DNA of 64,000 nt from NCBI RefSeq assembly GCF_052857255.1, contig NC_135497.1, forward strand, positions 197,957,986 through 198,021,985, written 5' to 3'. A program made the translations under genes and the position numbers. Position 1 is the stretch's first letter. Each line of letters starts with the position of its first letter. The notes below the pieces were generated by a model, which was given only the letters and a program-made list of their open reading frames with translations, made no database searches and was not told where the DNA came from. Positions 46,901 to 58,900 of this stretch are shown piece by piece. This DNA comes from Amblyomma americanum. Lineage: Eukaryota > Arthropoda > Arachnida > Ixodida > Ixodidae.

Positions 46901-49900
46901 AGCACAATGCCTTAAAATTCCCGTTTTTTAGGGTTCGCACAATTCAGCCTGCATTTGCGTTGTCTTGAGCGCAGGAGGAACTTAGGAACACATCCTGCCC
47001 GTCGACGCCAATAGCGGAAGTAGCCAAAATCTTCTCATGTTTATCGGATGCTTTGCCTCCTTGCATCTATGCACTGTGGGGAAGCCATGCTGTGGTTGAC
47101 TGTTGCAGCATTCCTGCTTTTCATGTTGCATTCCCCAGACCCGGCCGGCTCGTTTAAAGGGCCACAGAAAGGGGTGTTTGAGCTTCGCTTTAAAATGCTT
47201 GCACTATGTAGAGTACAGGCCACCGAGTGTCCATGCCACGTACAAGAGCTCAGAAGTGAGCAGGAAGTTTAAGATTTTTAAAAATTCCTGCTTTCGCACC
47301 TCGTGGCGACACGCGGTGCCGGGCTTTGGCGCGAAAACCTGGCATACAACGTCATGTTGTGCATTTGACCTCAGCAGCCTGGTGTTATCATTGGTTCACA
47401 GCACCAGATTCTTTCAGATGTCACGCGCCACCACGGCTGCGGCCACTACGCGCACGCCGCAGCCGGCGGAGGTTCATTGCGCACGGATGGAAGTTGATGA
47501 AGACGGAAATATCTGAAGCACAGCATGAGAGACGCAGTTTAGGAAACAGGATGTTTGGCTGCGGCGATGATGTAGTGGCATAATGCTGTGGCCAGCAAAA
47601 CTGATCTGTTCGCACCACCTCAGGTTCAGAACCCAGTCGTGGCCATAAAGTATTTTGTTTTATTTTATTTAATTTCAGGTCAAGCAGGCTTCAGACATAC
47701 AGACAGACCTCAGTGAAATCCAAGATTATAAGCCTTAGTGCCGCACTAATTATGCCTAGCTGCAAATGCGAAGCAAGGGAAGATTCTCCTCTACCCCCAG
47801 CATGGCAGCTGTGGCGGAGCACCGTAGTGGTGGCCTAGTGGTTTGAGCATCCGCTTCACATGCGGGAGGTGCAGGGTTCGATTCCCAGTGCCGGGGGGTA
47901 TCCACCGGTGATGCAATGGGTACAAGCTTTCCCCTGCTCTGGTGCTCGGCTTATTTGTAGTGAAATGCCTGGGAAATGGGTCTTTGACTCCACCTTGAGA
48001 AATGCAAAATACCTTGTGCCATGGTGCTGTTTGGCCTCAGATGTCCTTGCGCCATTAAAAAAAATCAGTCATCGCCATCAGCTGCAGTGGAGCAGCCTTT
48101 GAAGTCGCCTGTGGAGCGAGTGCTCTCTGATTGGCTGTGCCGCCAGTGATGACATGTATGGCGTGTGTCTTTGATTGGCTCCTCCGTGCTCCAGCTGTGC
48201 TCCTCCTACGCCTCTCTTCTGTTGGCGCTCGCAAAGGTCCAAGGTCAAATCGGCTTCAGAATCGGGCTTCTGCGAGAATGCATGTAGTAGTGCTACTGCA
48301 TTAAAATAGTGCAGCTGTATGGGATATCCACCTCCATCCGGGCTTGGAAGTCCACTCAAAATTCTCATTTCGATTTCTTTGATTTTAGGTATTGTATCAC
48401 ACATAATCATTAATAGTGCTTGAGGCTAGACGTCCAGACTCTTGCATAGCACATACCATATTGTTGTTTGCAGCATGTTGAAACCTGTGCTAGAATAATG
48501 AGTTGACTTATTGGGCCATAGTAGCTCATTCATTTAAATGTTTTCCACTATTCTGTTGCTTACGAATGGCAGTCCTGTGCTGCTTCCCTTGCCAAGCACT
48601 GCATCTCTTCACACTGCTGTGACAGGAGGGTGCATCTTTGCCAGATTTGGTGCAAAAACTCTTGTTGTAGATGAAACTTTAGCATATCCCGGCACACAAT
48701 ATGCATTCTCTCTCACTGGTGCCGCCATCCTGAATACAAGCACCTCTAGAAAGCATTTCAGAAATGGCAAAATTATCAGTATGTAGTAAAAGCTCGTTGA
48801 TACGTTCCCTGTTGATAGGATTTCTCGGTTCATATGCTCAAAACCTTGAGTATTAGGTGGCACACTCGTGTGTACTGGCAAAGCCACATTTCTGTCAAAT
48901 TGCAAAGTGAGCTGGCATAATTCAAGATTTTGGGGTTCATACTCCTACTTTCACTGGGGCTTGCATGGTTTAGAGCAATAAACAAGTGACTCTTTTGATG
49001 CAACTTGTCAGTCTGTGCCTCTGTGGGCGTGCAAGAAACAGACTATCGTGCAGATGTCTGCTGTGTCACAAAGGGTGCCCATATTGAACCTCTATGACTG
49101 TCAGCAGAAACTCGAAGAGTTGACGTTTCATTTTAAACTTCAATTTTTGCTGCCTATTATTACACGGCTCACTTTGTGGGTTTTCTGTTTGTGCCATTCA
49201 TTTTGAATCACTGCACATGGTACCTGTTGTTTGTGTTCTTGTAAAAATATCTTTCATGCCTTTTTTCTCACTAATGTTAAGGAGTTGAGCAGAAAAGAGT
49301 AGGGATATGAGGGGCTCGTTATGGCATGTGTATGAAGGAAACCAACAGTTTCTGAAACCTAGGAAAGCATAGGGAAATTTTTCTATTTTTTTTTTTGTGG
49401 CACTTTAAACAGGTACATTAGGTGGTTACTGTAATTTTTGAATGCAGTCTCATTGATAGTAGGTGCAGCGTAGACCTGATTACTTGGGAGTTGTACGTTA
49501 ATCTCTGCTGTCTTCTGTGCCTCAGAAGACTTCTGGCCTCAGAAAGGGGCTCTCAGTAATGTTGCGGTATGTCCGCCACTTCACAAATATCCTCCAGCGA
49601 GAATTTTTTTAATGCGATTTGTGAAACCCGAGTTATATGCAGTCAGAATTTGAATTTCCGCGTCTTTGCATCTTTCCCTCTCCTCTCATCAATTGTCGCA
49701 CTCCAAAACTTCGCCGCTCCTCCGTTGGCCCGGAGCGCCAGCTGCCGGCGCCTGCAGAGTGGCCATGGCCTTGGTAGCTGCGTGACATCTGACAGAGCTG
49801 GCGCGGCGAACCAATATAACCCCCGTCTGCTGACGTCACTTGCACGACATGCTGTCTTATGCTAGGTTTCGCGCAAAAGCTGGCACTGCGGGTCGCTGCG

Positions 49901-52900
49901 AAGTGCAAAAACGAGAATTTAAATTTTAAAAATGTATTGTAAATTTCCCGCTCGCTTTTGAGGTCTCGTACGCGGCATGAACGCTTGGTGGCCTGTACTG
50001 TACATAATGCAATCATTTTAAAGCCAAGCTTGAACACCCTTTTCTGGGGCCCTTTAATATGTAAACATGTCAGTGACTGTGACTGCATTGCCTTCATTTG
50101 TACCCAGGGTAAGTAATTTACCAGGATATCCCGCAGGGACATCCCCGCAGGGGGATGATGGTGAACAGTGCATCACCATGGACCCGAGCACCCGCGCTTC
50201 GCCGTGCATGGCATCGCTGTGTCCGGGGAAAAGGAGATCCTGGTGTTTGAGCCGATGCCGAGCGTTTGGACCTTTAAGGCCCATCGGCGGAGGCAACACA
50301 CCACTTTGGCCCCAGCTTCCTGTAGACGGCACCTCTGACCTGACCCGACCGGGGGAAATCGGCTGTCGCCTTTTCCTGTCCTCCTCTCCATCTTTTACTT
50401 TGCTGTCTTCTTTTTCATAACTCTCCTGTCTCCTCCTCTCCTCGTTTTTTCTTACATATTTCATAGACGGCTAGGGTTAACCTTGTGTGGCGAACTACCC
50501 TGGGTTTCGTCAGATCTGGTTATAGTTGAGGTGTATAGCTATTTGATGGCTCATTTCTTACTTTCCGCTGATCGTCCTCTAAATAGAGGGTGCGCCGAAG
50601 TGACTGCTCAATTCTTTGGCAGCAAGACAAATTTCCCGCGCTACCATGTAGTACATAGCGAAGACCCTGAAAAAACCGCTCGACTTGTGTCACCTTTCCT
50701 TGTTTCAAGAACTGTAACTGACGCCATAGGGCAAGATTGCAAAATCATAAAGTTAGCTAGTGGAGACCTGCTTCTGGAAATTCTGTACAAGCATCAATAC
50801 GAGAAACTCTCAGATGTTACATCATTCGAGAACTTCCTCTAACAATCAGCCCACACTGATCACTGAACACTGTTCGTGGAGTAATTTCCGATGATGACCT
50901 GAAATACCTAACCGAGACTGATCTACTGGAAGGATCGAAAGACCAAAATGTTACCAATGTCTATAGGATCAAAATAAGATGCGACAACACGGAAACACCA
51001 ACGAAACACATTGTCCTCACCTTTGCATCTAGTACCCTATACTTCCCGATTCAGTGGAAGTCGGCTATACAAAGCTAAAGCTCAGACCATACATACCCAA
51101 TCCACGCCGATGCTACAAATGCCAGAGCTACGGCCACGGTTCGCAGAGCTGCCGGGGCAAACGGATCTGCGCCAAATGTGCTTCCCACGACCATTCCGCT
51201 GAAAACTGTCATGTTGAACCCCACCTTTGCACAAACTGTGTGGGCAGTCATCCAGCTTACTCATGGTCATGCCCAGCCTGGAAAAAGAAAAGGAAATAGT
51301 AACACCAACAGTCAAAGAAAAGATATCATTCAGAGAAGCGCGGAAACGACTCTCGTTGGGACAAAACCCAACCTACTCTGCTGTGGTGAAACAGGGCACA
51401 GCATCACAGCGGCCTTCGGCACCTGCCCAGCTCACACACAATGAGCCTGCAGCAGGGTCATCCGTGCCCCTGGTGGCCGCAGCTAGTTATGTGCCAGCAT
51501 CCACAAAACAGGCCGCGCGGACCTCCAGGTCAGCCGGCCCCAAGGCCCCTCCCCATACAGAGAGGCATAAAACGAAGACAACCGTGCGTTCAGCATGTTC
51601 ACCCATTGTGTTGGAGGATACGATGGACACAACTCCTCCCTTTCCTCCGCTGCAGCGGCGGCAAAGTTATATCGAGCAAAAAAAAAGGGATAAAAGCCCA
51701 ATAACTGGTCCAAAAGACCCACCAATCTAGGTTTTAAGCCTTATCCCTGTCTAGTCTATAGTCATGGCATTTCTAGTTCACTGGAACTGTCGTGGACTTT
51801 TACACAACTACACAGACGTAACAGATATTTCAAATTCATTCTCGCCAGTAGCAGTGTGCCTCCAGGAGAATAACCTAGGACCACAGAAAAAAAACATTCT
51901 TAAAAAGTGTCAAGTCTTTCGCTGTGACCGATAGAACTCAAGCAGGCTCTCTGGAGGCGCTGTTATTGTGGTCCAGGGTGGTGTTGCTACTCGGAAAATT
52001 GACCTAAAAACCCCATATGAGGCAGTTGCTGCGACTGTCCTTGATTTTAAAACCATAACATTGAACCTCACCTAATTGTCACACTTCACAATTTAGAAAT
52101 GCTTTTAATACAACTACTGGAGCCGTATCTTTATGTTCGGGATTTTAAAGCTCACTCCTCCTTTTGGGGAATTGAACATACGGACGTCTCAGAGGTCGAA
52201 TTCTGGAAGATTTTATTCTCTGCAGCAATGTATGCCTGTTGAACACGGGCAAACACACTTACTGTTCTCCAAGCAGTGGGAAAATGAGCTGCATAGATTT
52301 ATCTTTTTGTTCCTTTTGTGTTTGTAACGATTTTAAATGGGATGTCATTGACAACCCATATGGCAGCGATCATCTCCCTGTTTTAATCAGTTTAATATCC
52401 AAGAAGCCACATTAGAAAAAATTGTTTTAAAAAATCTGAGCATTGATCAAATAAATGAAAAGTTCACGAATTGCATATTAACTGCTGCACATTTAGCTAT
52501 TCCTCAGTCTTCAGGAGTGGTGCAACAAAACCACAAAGTGTGGTGGACAAAAGATTGCAAGGAAGCCAAAAAACTACTAAACAGAGCTTGGGGTAAATTT
52601 CATAGGTACCCAACACAAGAGAATCTCGTACATTTTAAAACAGCAAGAGCCAAAGCTAGGTACGTCTGTCGCAATGCAGAGAAAACCTCATGGCAAAGTT
52701 ATGTTACTTCTATAAACAGTCAAACGACATAAAAAAAAAATGTGGGAACAGGTTCGAAAATTAAACGGCACCTTTTGTTCTTTCACAATTCCTTTCTTGA
52801 CAACACCAGGCACACAAACAGGCATAAAAGAACAGGCAGATATTTTGTTTGGGGGAACACTTCTCTGCAGTTTCCAGTTTGTCTCACTATATGCAGTCAT

Positions 52901-55900
52901 TCCTGGAATACAAAAATATAGCTGAAAAACAGACTTCCAACAAGTGGAGGTGCAAACCAAGAATACAACAATTTAATTACTCTCCAGGAAATCAATAGAG
53001 TACTGTCTGCCGGCAAAAAAACTGCTCCAGGACCCGACCAGATACACTACCAAATGCTTGCCCATCTTTCCCAGCCTGCCGTAAAGGCACTCCTGACTTT
53101 CTTTAACAAAATATTCATAGAAGGAAAAATGCCTCAGGAGTGGAAAAGAGCCGTCATAGTGCCATTCCTGAAACCTGGGAAACCAACAACTTCCCCTGAT
53201 AGCTATAGACCAATAGCACTTACAAGCTGTCTCGCAAAAACTTTCGAAAGTGTCCTAAATATAAAACTAACATTTGTCCTTGAATCCCGCGAACTTCTCA
53301 ACATCCATCAATGCGGTTTTAAAAAGGCATGCTCAACAACAGACCATCTTGTTCGTCTCGAAAACAGAATTAGAGAAGCATTTATACACAAACAGGACTG
53401 TCTCGCCGTCTTCTTCGACATGGAAAAAGCATATGATACCACTTGGAGGTTTGGGATCCTCCGCGACCTAGGTATCCGTGGTAGGATGTTAAACTGCCTC
53501 AATGACTTCCTTTCAAACTGTTCCTTCCACGTGTGCCTAGGCTCAACGCTCTTAAGAACATTCATTCAGGGAAATGGAGTACCTCAGGGGTGTATATTAA
53601 GCACAACCCTCTTTATTATAAAAATGAATTCCATAGCTTGAATAATCCCAGAGTCCATCTTGTATTCACTCTACGTCGACGATCTCCAAATATCCTGCAC
53701 ATCCTCAAACATAGCAACATGCGAGAGACAAATATAACTGACAGTAAACAAACTGACGACATTCAAGTTTTCCATGCAAAAGTCAGTAGCTGTTCTGTTC
53801 TCGCTGAAAAGAGGACTGCACACTGATGCCACCCTTTATCTAAATGAAGTCACGATACCAGTAAAATTCGAGCACAAATTTTTGGGAATAACTTTTGATA
53901 AAAAACTCACATTCCTGCCACAAATTAACACCCTCAAAAAGAAAGCTTCTAAATCCTGGAATATACTAAAAATACTCTCACGGAAACACTGGTGCTCCGA
54001 TAGGACATGTCTGTTACAAATTTATTGCTCTGTAGTATGCTCTACCTTAGATTATGGTTGCATAATTTATGTATCAGCGAGACCATCGTACCTTAAGCGA
54101 CTGGATCCAGTACATAATTTCGGCTTGCGTATTTCCACTGGGGCATACAGGATGTCAGCCATAAGTAGTCTGTATGTAGAAACTAATGAACCATCACTTA
54201 AAAGACAGAAGAGCCATGCTCACATGCTCGTACATTTTCAAAATCCGTTCACTATACAAACATATTTGTTATCTCATCGCTACAAAGTGCCCATCTAGAA
54301 TACTCTTTAACAATAAGCCGCAAGCTACCAGGCCACTGCTGTTGCGATTCGAAGAGATGTGCCAGAACCTCGGCGTATTAGACATGTTACCAAGCATTGC
54401 CCGAACACGAGGTCCAGTGCCACCATGGTATAATTTCAATGAAATCTGTGATTTCACTCTCACACAGTTTCGCAAAAAAACAAATTCTGGAAGAAGCTAT
54501 AATGCAAGAATTTCTTACACTTGGGGAAAAATGCAGTAGTTTCACAGAATATTACACAGATGGGTTAAAAACAGAGGCGTATGTTGGATGTGCAGTGGTA
54601 GAAGGGAATTGGAATAAAATAGTAAGACTTCCATAGTGTGCATCCATTTTCACTGCCGAATGCTATGCCATCTGTGTAGCCATAGAAAAATAGTAAAGGA
54701 GAACCTCTCCAACAGTATTATTTACACAGACTCGCTAAGTGTGCTTACAGCCCTTCGTTCCGGAAATGCGATAACTCTGCTACTTGGTGACCTTATACAC
54801 AACATTACAACAGCCATAGCCAAAGGACAAAACATTAGGCTCTGCTGGGTACCTAGTCACGTTGGCATAAAAGGCAACGAAAGAGCAGATGTGTGCGCTG
54901 CTCAAGCTTGTGGCAAGCAAATTAAAAATGTAAATATGCCCTATAAAGATTGCATAAAATCGCTACATTGTAATGCAAGGAAAAAATGGCAGTCGGCTTG
55001 GAACAACGAAATAAATAACAAACTACACCTAATAAAACCAGTTTTAGGCCAATGGAAGTCATCTGTGCACCAAAAATGTTCTAAGGAAGTGCTTATCTGC
55101 CGTCTCCGTATAGGCCACACCCACATTACACACAACTTTCTGCTTACAAAAAAAGGCAAACCAGTTTGTACATGTGGAGAACTTACAGTTAATCACATTT
55201 TATTTTCATGCTCGCAAATGGAAAAGCCAAGAAAAGAGTGCTTTTCTCCATTCTATAGCAAATGCTTCCTGTTTCACCCAGCACTGCTCTTAGGTGAAAA
55301 TGCAATTGTCGACATGTCTTGCGTTTTTAGATTTTTAACAGAAGTTGGTGTTCTTAAAAAGATGTGAAATATGACCTAGTGTTCCGCCTGATGCACCTCA
55401 GCCACTTTCTCATTCCCGGGAATAAGGCTGAGGTTTTGTATTTGATTGGTGGTGGGGCCCCCAGTCCTTGCATAAACAAGGACGGATGATGAGGTTACCC
55501 GACCTCCTTTGAAACTTTTAATATTAGTCATTTATCAATAATGTTTTTCTCCCAATACTAGGTAGAAGGAAATAACTTTTTAAGCTTTCTACACCGATAT
55601 TTTTTTTTATCTTTGTAAAAATCTTCAGAAGACACTTTCATATGACTTGAGCTTGGCGCATGATAGCCTTAGTTGCTCATGTGTCATTAAACCCGACAAA
55701 AAAAAAAAAATTACCAGGATGGTCCCCTTCTGCTATGAGTGTAAGCAGAGCAAATGTGCTTTTTATGCAAGCAGCTATGACTGGTTTAATATATGCATAT
55801 CTCTAAAGGAAACATTGTTAGTGTTGCCAGATTTTCTAAATATCAGCATTCCAGTGCTTGTGCGTCAGCATGCTATATTTTTGGGAGTGTAATTGAGACC

Positions 55901-58900
55901 AGGTACGTTGTGTTCTTTTGAGTTGTTCAAAAACACCGGGCCTTGGTAGCTGCGTATCAGACTCCTTGTCTGCTGTCTTATTGGTACTTCATTCTTGTTA
56001 TTTTTTTCCTTGCTTTTCTTGATATTTACTTTGTGTTAACATTATCTATTGTCTTCCTTTTCTCTTTTAGTTTGTATTTTTCCTGTGGCTATATTTCCGT
56101 GCACTTAATTTTCTTTCTTCTGAAACCTGTAAGCATTATGCACCTTCATGTAGCAGTTTCCAACCCATATCTTTGGCTGTTTTCTTTTTCCTGTTTTTAG
56201 TACAAGAATTAGTCAGTCGGTTGTCATTCCAGTGCCCAGGACAACCAGCTGTTCTTGGTGCTAGTTCACTAATAGCAATAACAAAACAGTAGAAAAAGGT
56301 CAAAGATACATGCAGTTAACTACATGTACTATCAGCAACAAACGAAGTTGAACAAGAGAACTGAAGAGGCCGCTGCAGTGGCTCAGTGGTCATGGCGCTC
56401 GTCTGCTGACCCGAAAGGTGCGGGTTCGATCCCGGCCGCGGCGGTTGAATTTCGATGGAGGCGAAATTCTAGAGGCCCGTGTGCTGTGCGATATCGGTGC
56501 ACATTAAAGAACCCCAGGTGGTCGAAATTTTCGGAGCCCTTCACTGTGGCGTCCCTCATAGCCTGAGTTGCTTTGGGACATGTTAAACCCCCATAAAGCC
56601 ATAAACCCAATAGAACTGAAGTTCCAACATGAAAGCAGAAATGCATTGGCTTCTGGAGAGGAAATACAAGCGATGTTGATTAATGCTTCTAAAGGGCAGT
56701 CTTCACACCTGCAAAGTGAAAATAAGCTGCACTAGTATTCAGCTTATTGGTGTATTCATATAGAAGATTGAGCACAGAACAGGATTAATTGGAGAGATAT
56801 GGAAGAGGCCGTTGTCTTACAAAGGGCTGCTCGTGTTTCACTTGTCTTGTTAGCATTTTATGTGTTGCTGATAATACAAGTAATATTAAAAGACAAATCT
56901 ATTAGCATCGAAATATAAAGGGCTATAAAATTCAGTGTAGAAGTGAGGTCAAAGACATAGGACACACAACACAGCAGTGAGCATGCATAGAGATTTTAGA
57001 AACAGAAGTGGTGTCTAATTCGTGAAACGTATCAGGTCTGAGTTGGGGGGAAAAATAAAATGCTGTAAGGAAAAATAAAATGCTGTAAGGAAAAATAAAA
57101 TGCTGTAAGGTAATATATGAACATCACAAGTTTAAAAGGTAATTTGTTTTTTGAGTATCTGCACCAAATGTCCTTTATTCAGTGTTGGTCCCTGTGTATG
57201 CAACAATATACAAACGTTTCCTTGTCCTTTCACACTGCTCTCGAAGGCCTACATTTTGAATGCGATTTTTTTTTTCCAAAGGTGGAAATGACGGCTGAGA
57301 GCCACATCAAGCTATTCCCCAAGGAGTCCTTGATCTACTTGAGTCCAGATGCTCCAGATGCTCTACCTGCTACACCTTTGGGACCTGACATAGTTTACAT
57401 TATTGGTGGCCTTGTTGATGAAACTGTACATAAGGTATTTGTTATGTGGCTTTTGTTCTACACTGAGAGTTTAAGCACAAGCTGTAAAGTCTAAATCATA
57501 AGTCATAAACTAACCCTAAAAATGACCTCTTTGGGTAATTGTAAAACTTGAGAAGTGTGTTGGATGTGGACATACAATTATCATACTGTATGTAAACTAC
57601 CCGGCCAGAAAGAGCTTGTCTCTGGCGTTCTAGGGTTGGAACAATCTAATTTTTGTCAACAAATTCTAGGGGATGCAGCTTTGAAAGCAGCGCTTGATGT
57701 ACTTGCTTCCGAAAAGCTTCAGCTTGCGAGCTCGGACATTACATCAAGGCTAGGGTACACTTTACCCACCCTTGATCTTTATCAGACTTGTGGACCGGTA
57801 GTTGTAGTCCTTTACCATAGGGTCGCACCCGACATCTCCAGTGATCTTGAACCAGTGCAGGGATCGCTTTTTATTCTTTAATACCATATTTACTTGCATA
57901 ATGAACCAATTTATGTTCCCAAAAATTCTCTGAAAATTTATGGGTGCGTTCATCAAGTGGCTCTTGACCGTGGTCCTTGACGTTTGAATCCTTCTGTAAC
58001 AGGCTGAGGCCATGGTCATGGTAGGTGGCGGTGCAGTTGCTGGATATTCTCTTACTGGGCATGGCTCGAGTTCTGTCACTGTACGCACCTGTTGAGGACA
58101 GCTGGTGCTGGCCCAGGCTAGCTGGCTTGTGTGATTTCTCCTAACCCTTGGTGGCTCACCATCTTTCTACTGTTTGGCTTGCATCATGTGCTGGAGGACA
58201 TTCTCTCTTTTGTTGCCAAGAGACATGTCTGATTCATTATCGAACCATTTCTGTTCAATGGCAGCTATTATGCTTTAGTGCATAGATGAAGATGTTGTGA
58301 TTATGACTTCTGGGACTGTGATATCTGGCCTATGAAAACTGTGTCCTGTTCTTACCAAAGCTTTCTCGTCCCCTGTGCCGCTCGCAGAGCAGTGTAAAAC
58401 ACTGACCATGCACTTCGTCTCTTAGGGGAGGTCTAATTCTGCAGTATCATGTTGAAACATCCAGCCAAAAATCATGTTTATGGCAACAAGCTTGTTGCTG
58501 CGCTAGCGAATAATCTCAGTGGTCATAGCTCTTCACATTTGGTCAGTTCCTATCAGAAGAGAGATGCAGTTGTCGTCACCCTTCCAACCAAATGCATTTG
58601 TGTCTGCAGTGCCCCATCCTTCTAACTGCACTTTTTTCATGAAGGTTGTGTCAGTTACGTTGCAATCAATGCCTTCACTAATGGTAGGTGCCTCCGCAAC
58701 ATCGAGGCAGGAACCAGCGTCATTGAACTGACTCTGCAGCTGAAGCTGCACAATGCAGTACCTGTGACTCTTGCCCGGTCTTGTGTTTCCAAGAATGTGA
58801 AATGAATGGTCAATTTCTCCCATGACAGGCGACTTCAGCTTGCTGGAAACATCCTTTCGAAGAAAGGTTCTCTGGCTCCCGCTGCCAATGATCTCTCAAA

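Larger units (their letters stand above)
50106..55515 (+). mobile_element. I-type LINE with RNase H, full-length order but dead
   Basis: A GC-rich 5' UTR (about 50106-50480) with a pyrimidine-rich stretch is followed by ORF1 with three zinc knuckles, then ORF2 with endonuclease, reverse transcriptase, RNase H and a C-terminal zinc-binding motif. A short 3' region after 55367 ends near GGTTACCCGACCTCC. RNase H after the reverse transcriptase is typical of the I superfamily. Many frameshifts and stops show an old insertion. It lies in TRMT10B intron 4, in the gene's orientation. Confidence 0.88.

Noticed and set aside
50483..51730. Host zinc-knuckle protein gene
   Set aside because: The knuckles and frame breaks fit an I-type LINE ORF1, and ORF2 follows 33 nt later.
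57555..57881. 108-codon frame in TRMT10B intron 5
   Set aside because: No match to the TRMT10 family, no splice-site-bounded exon, and it is followed by a transposon-like terminus. It may be part of an unrecognised repeat.
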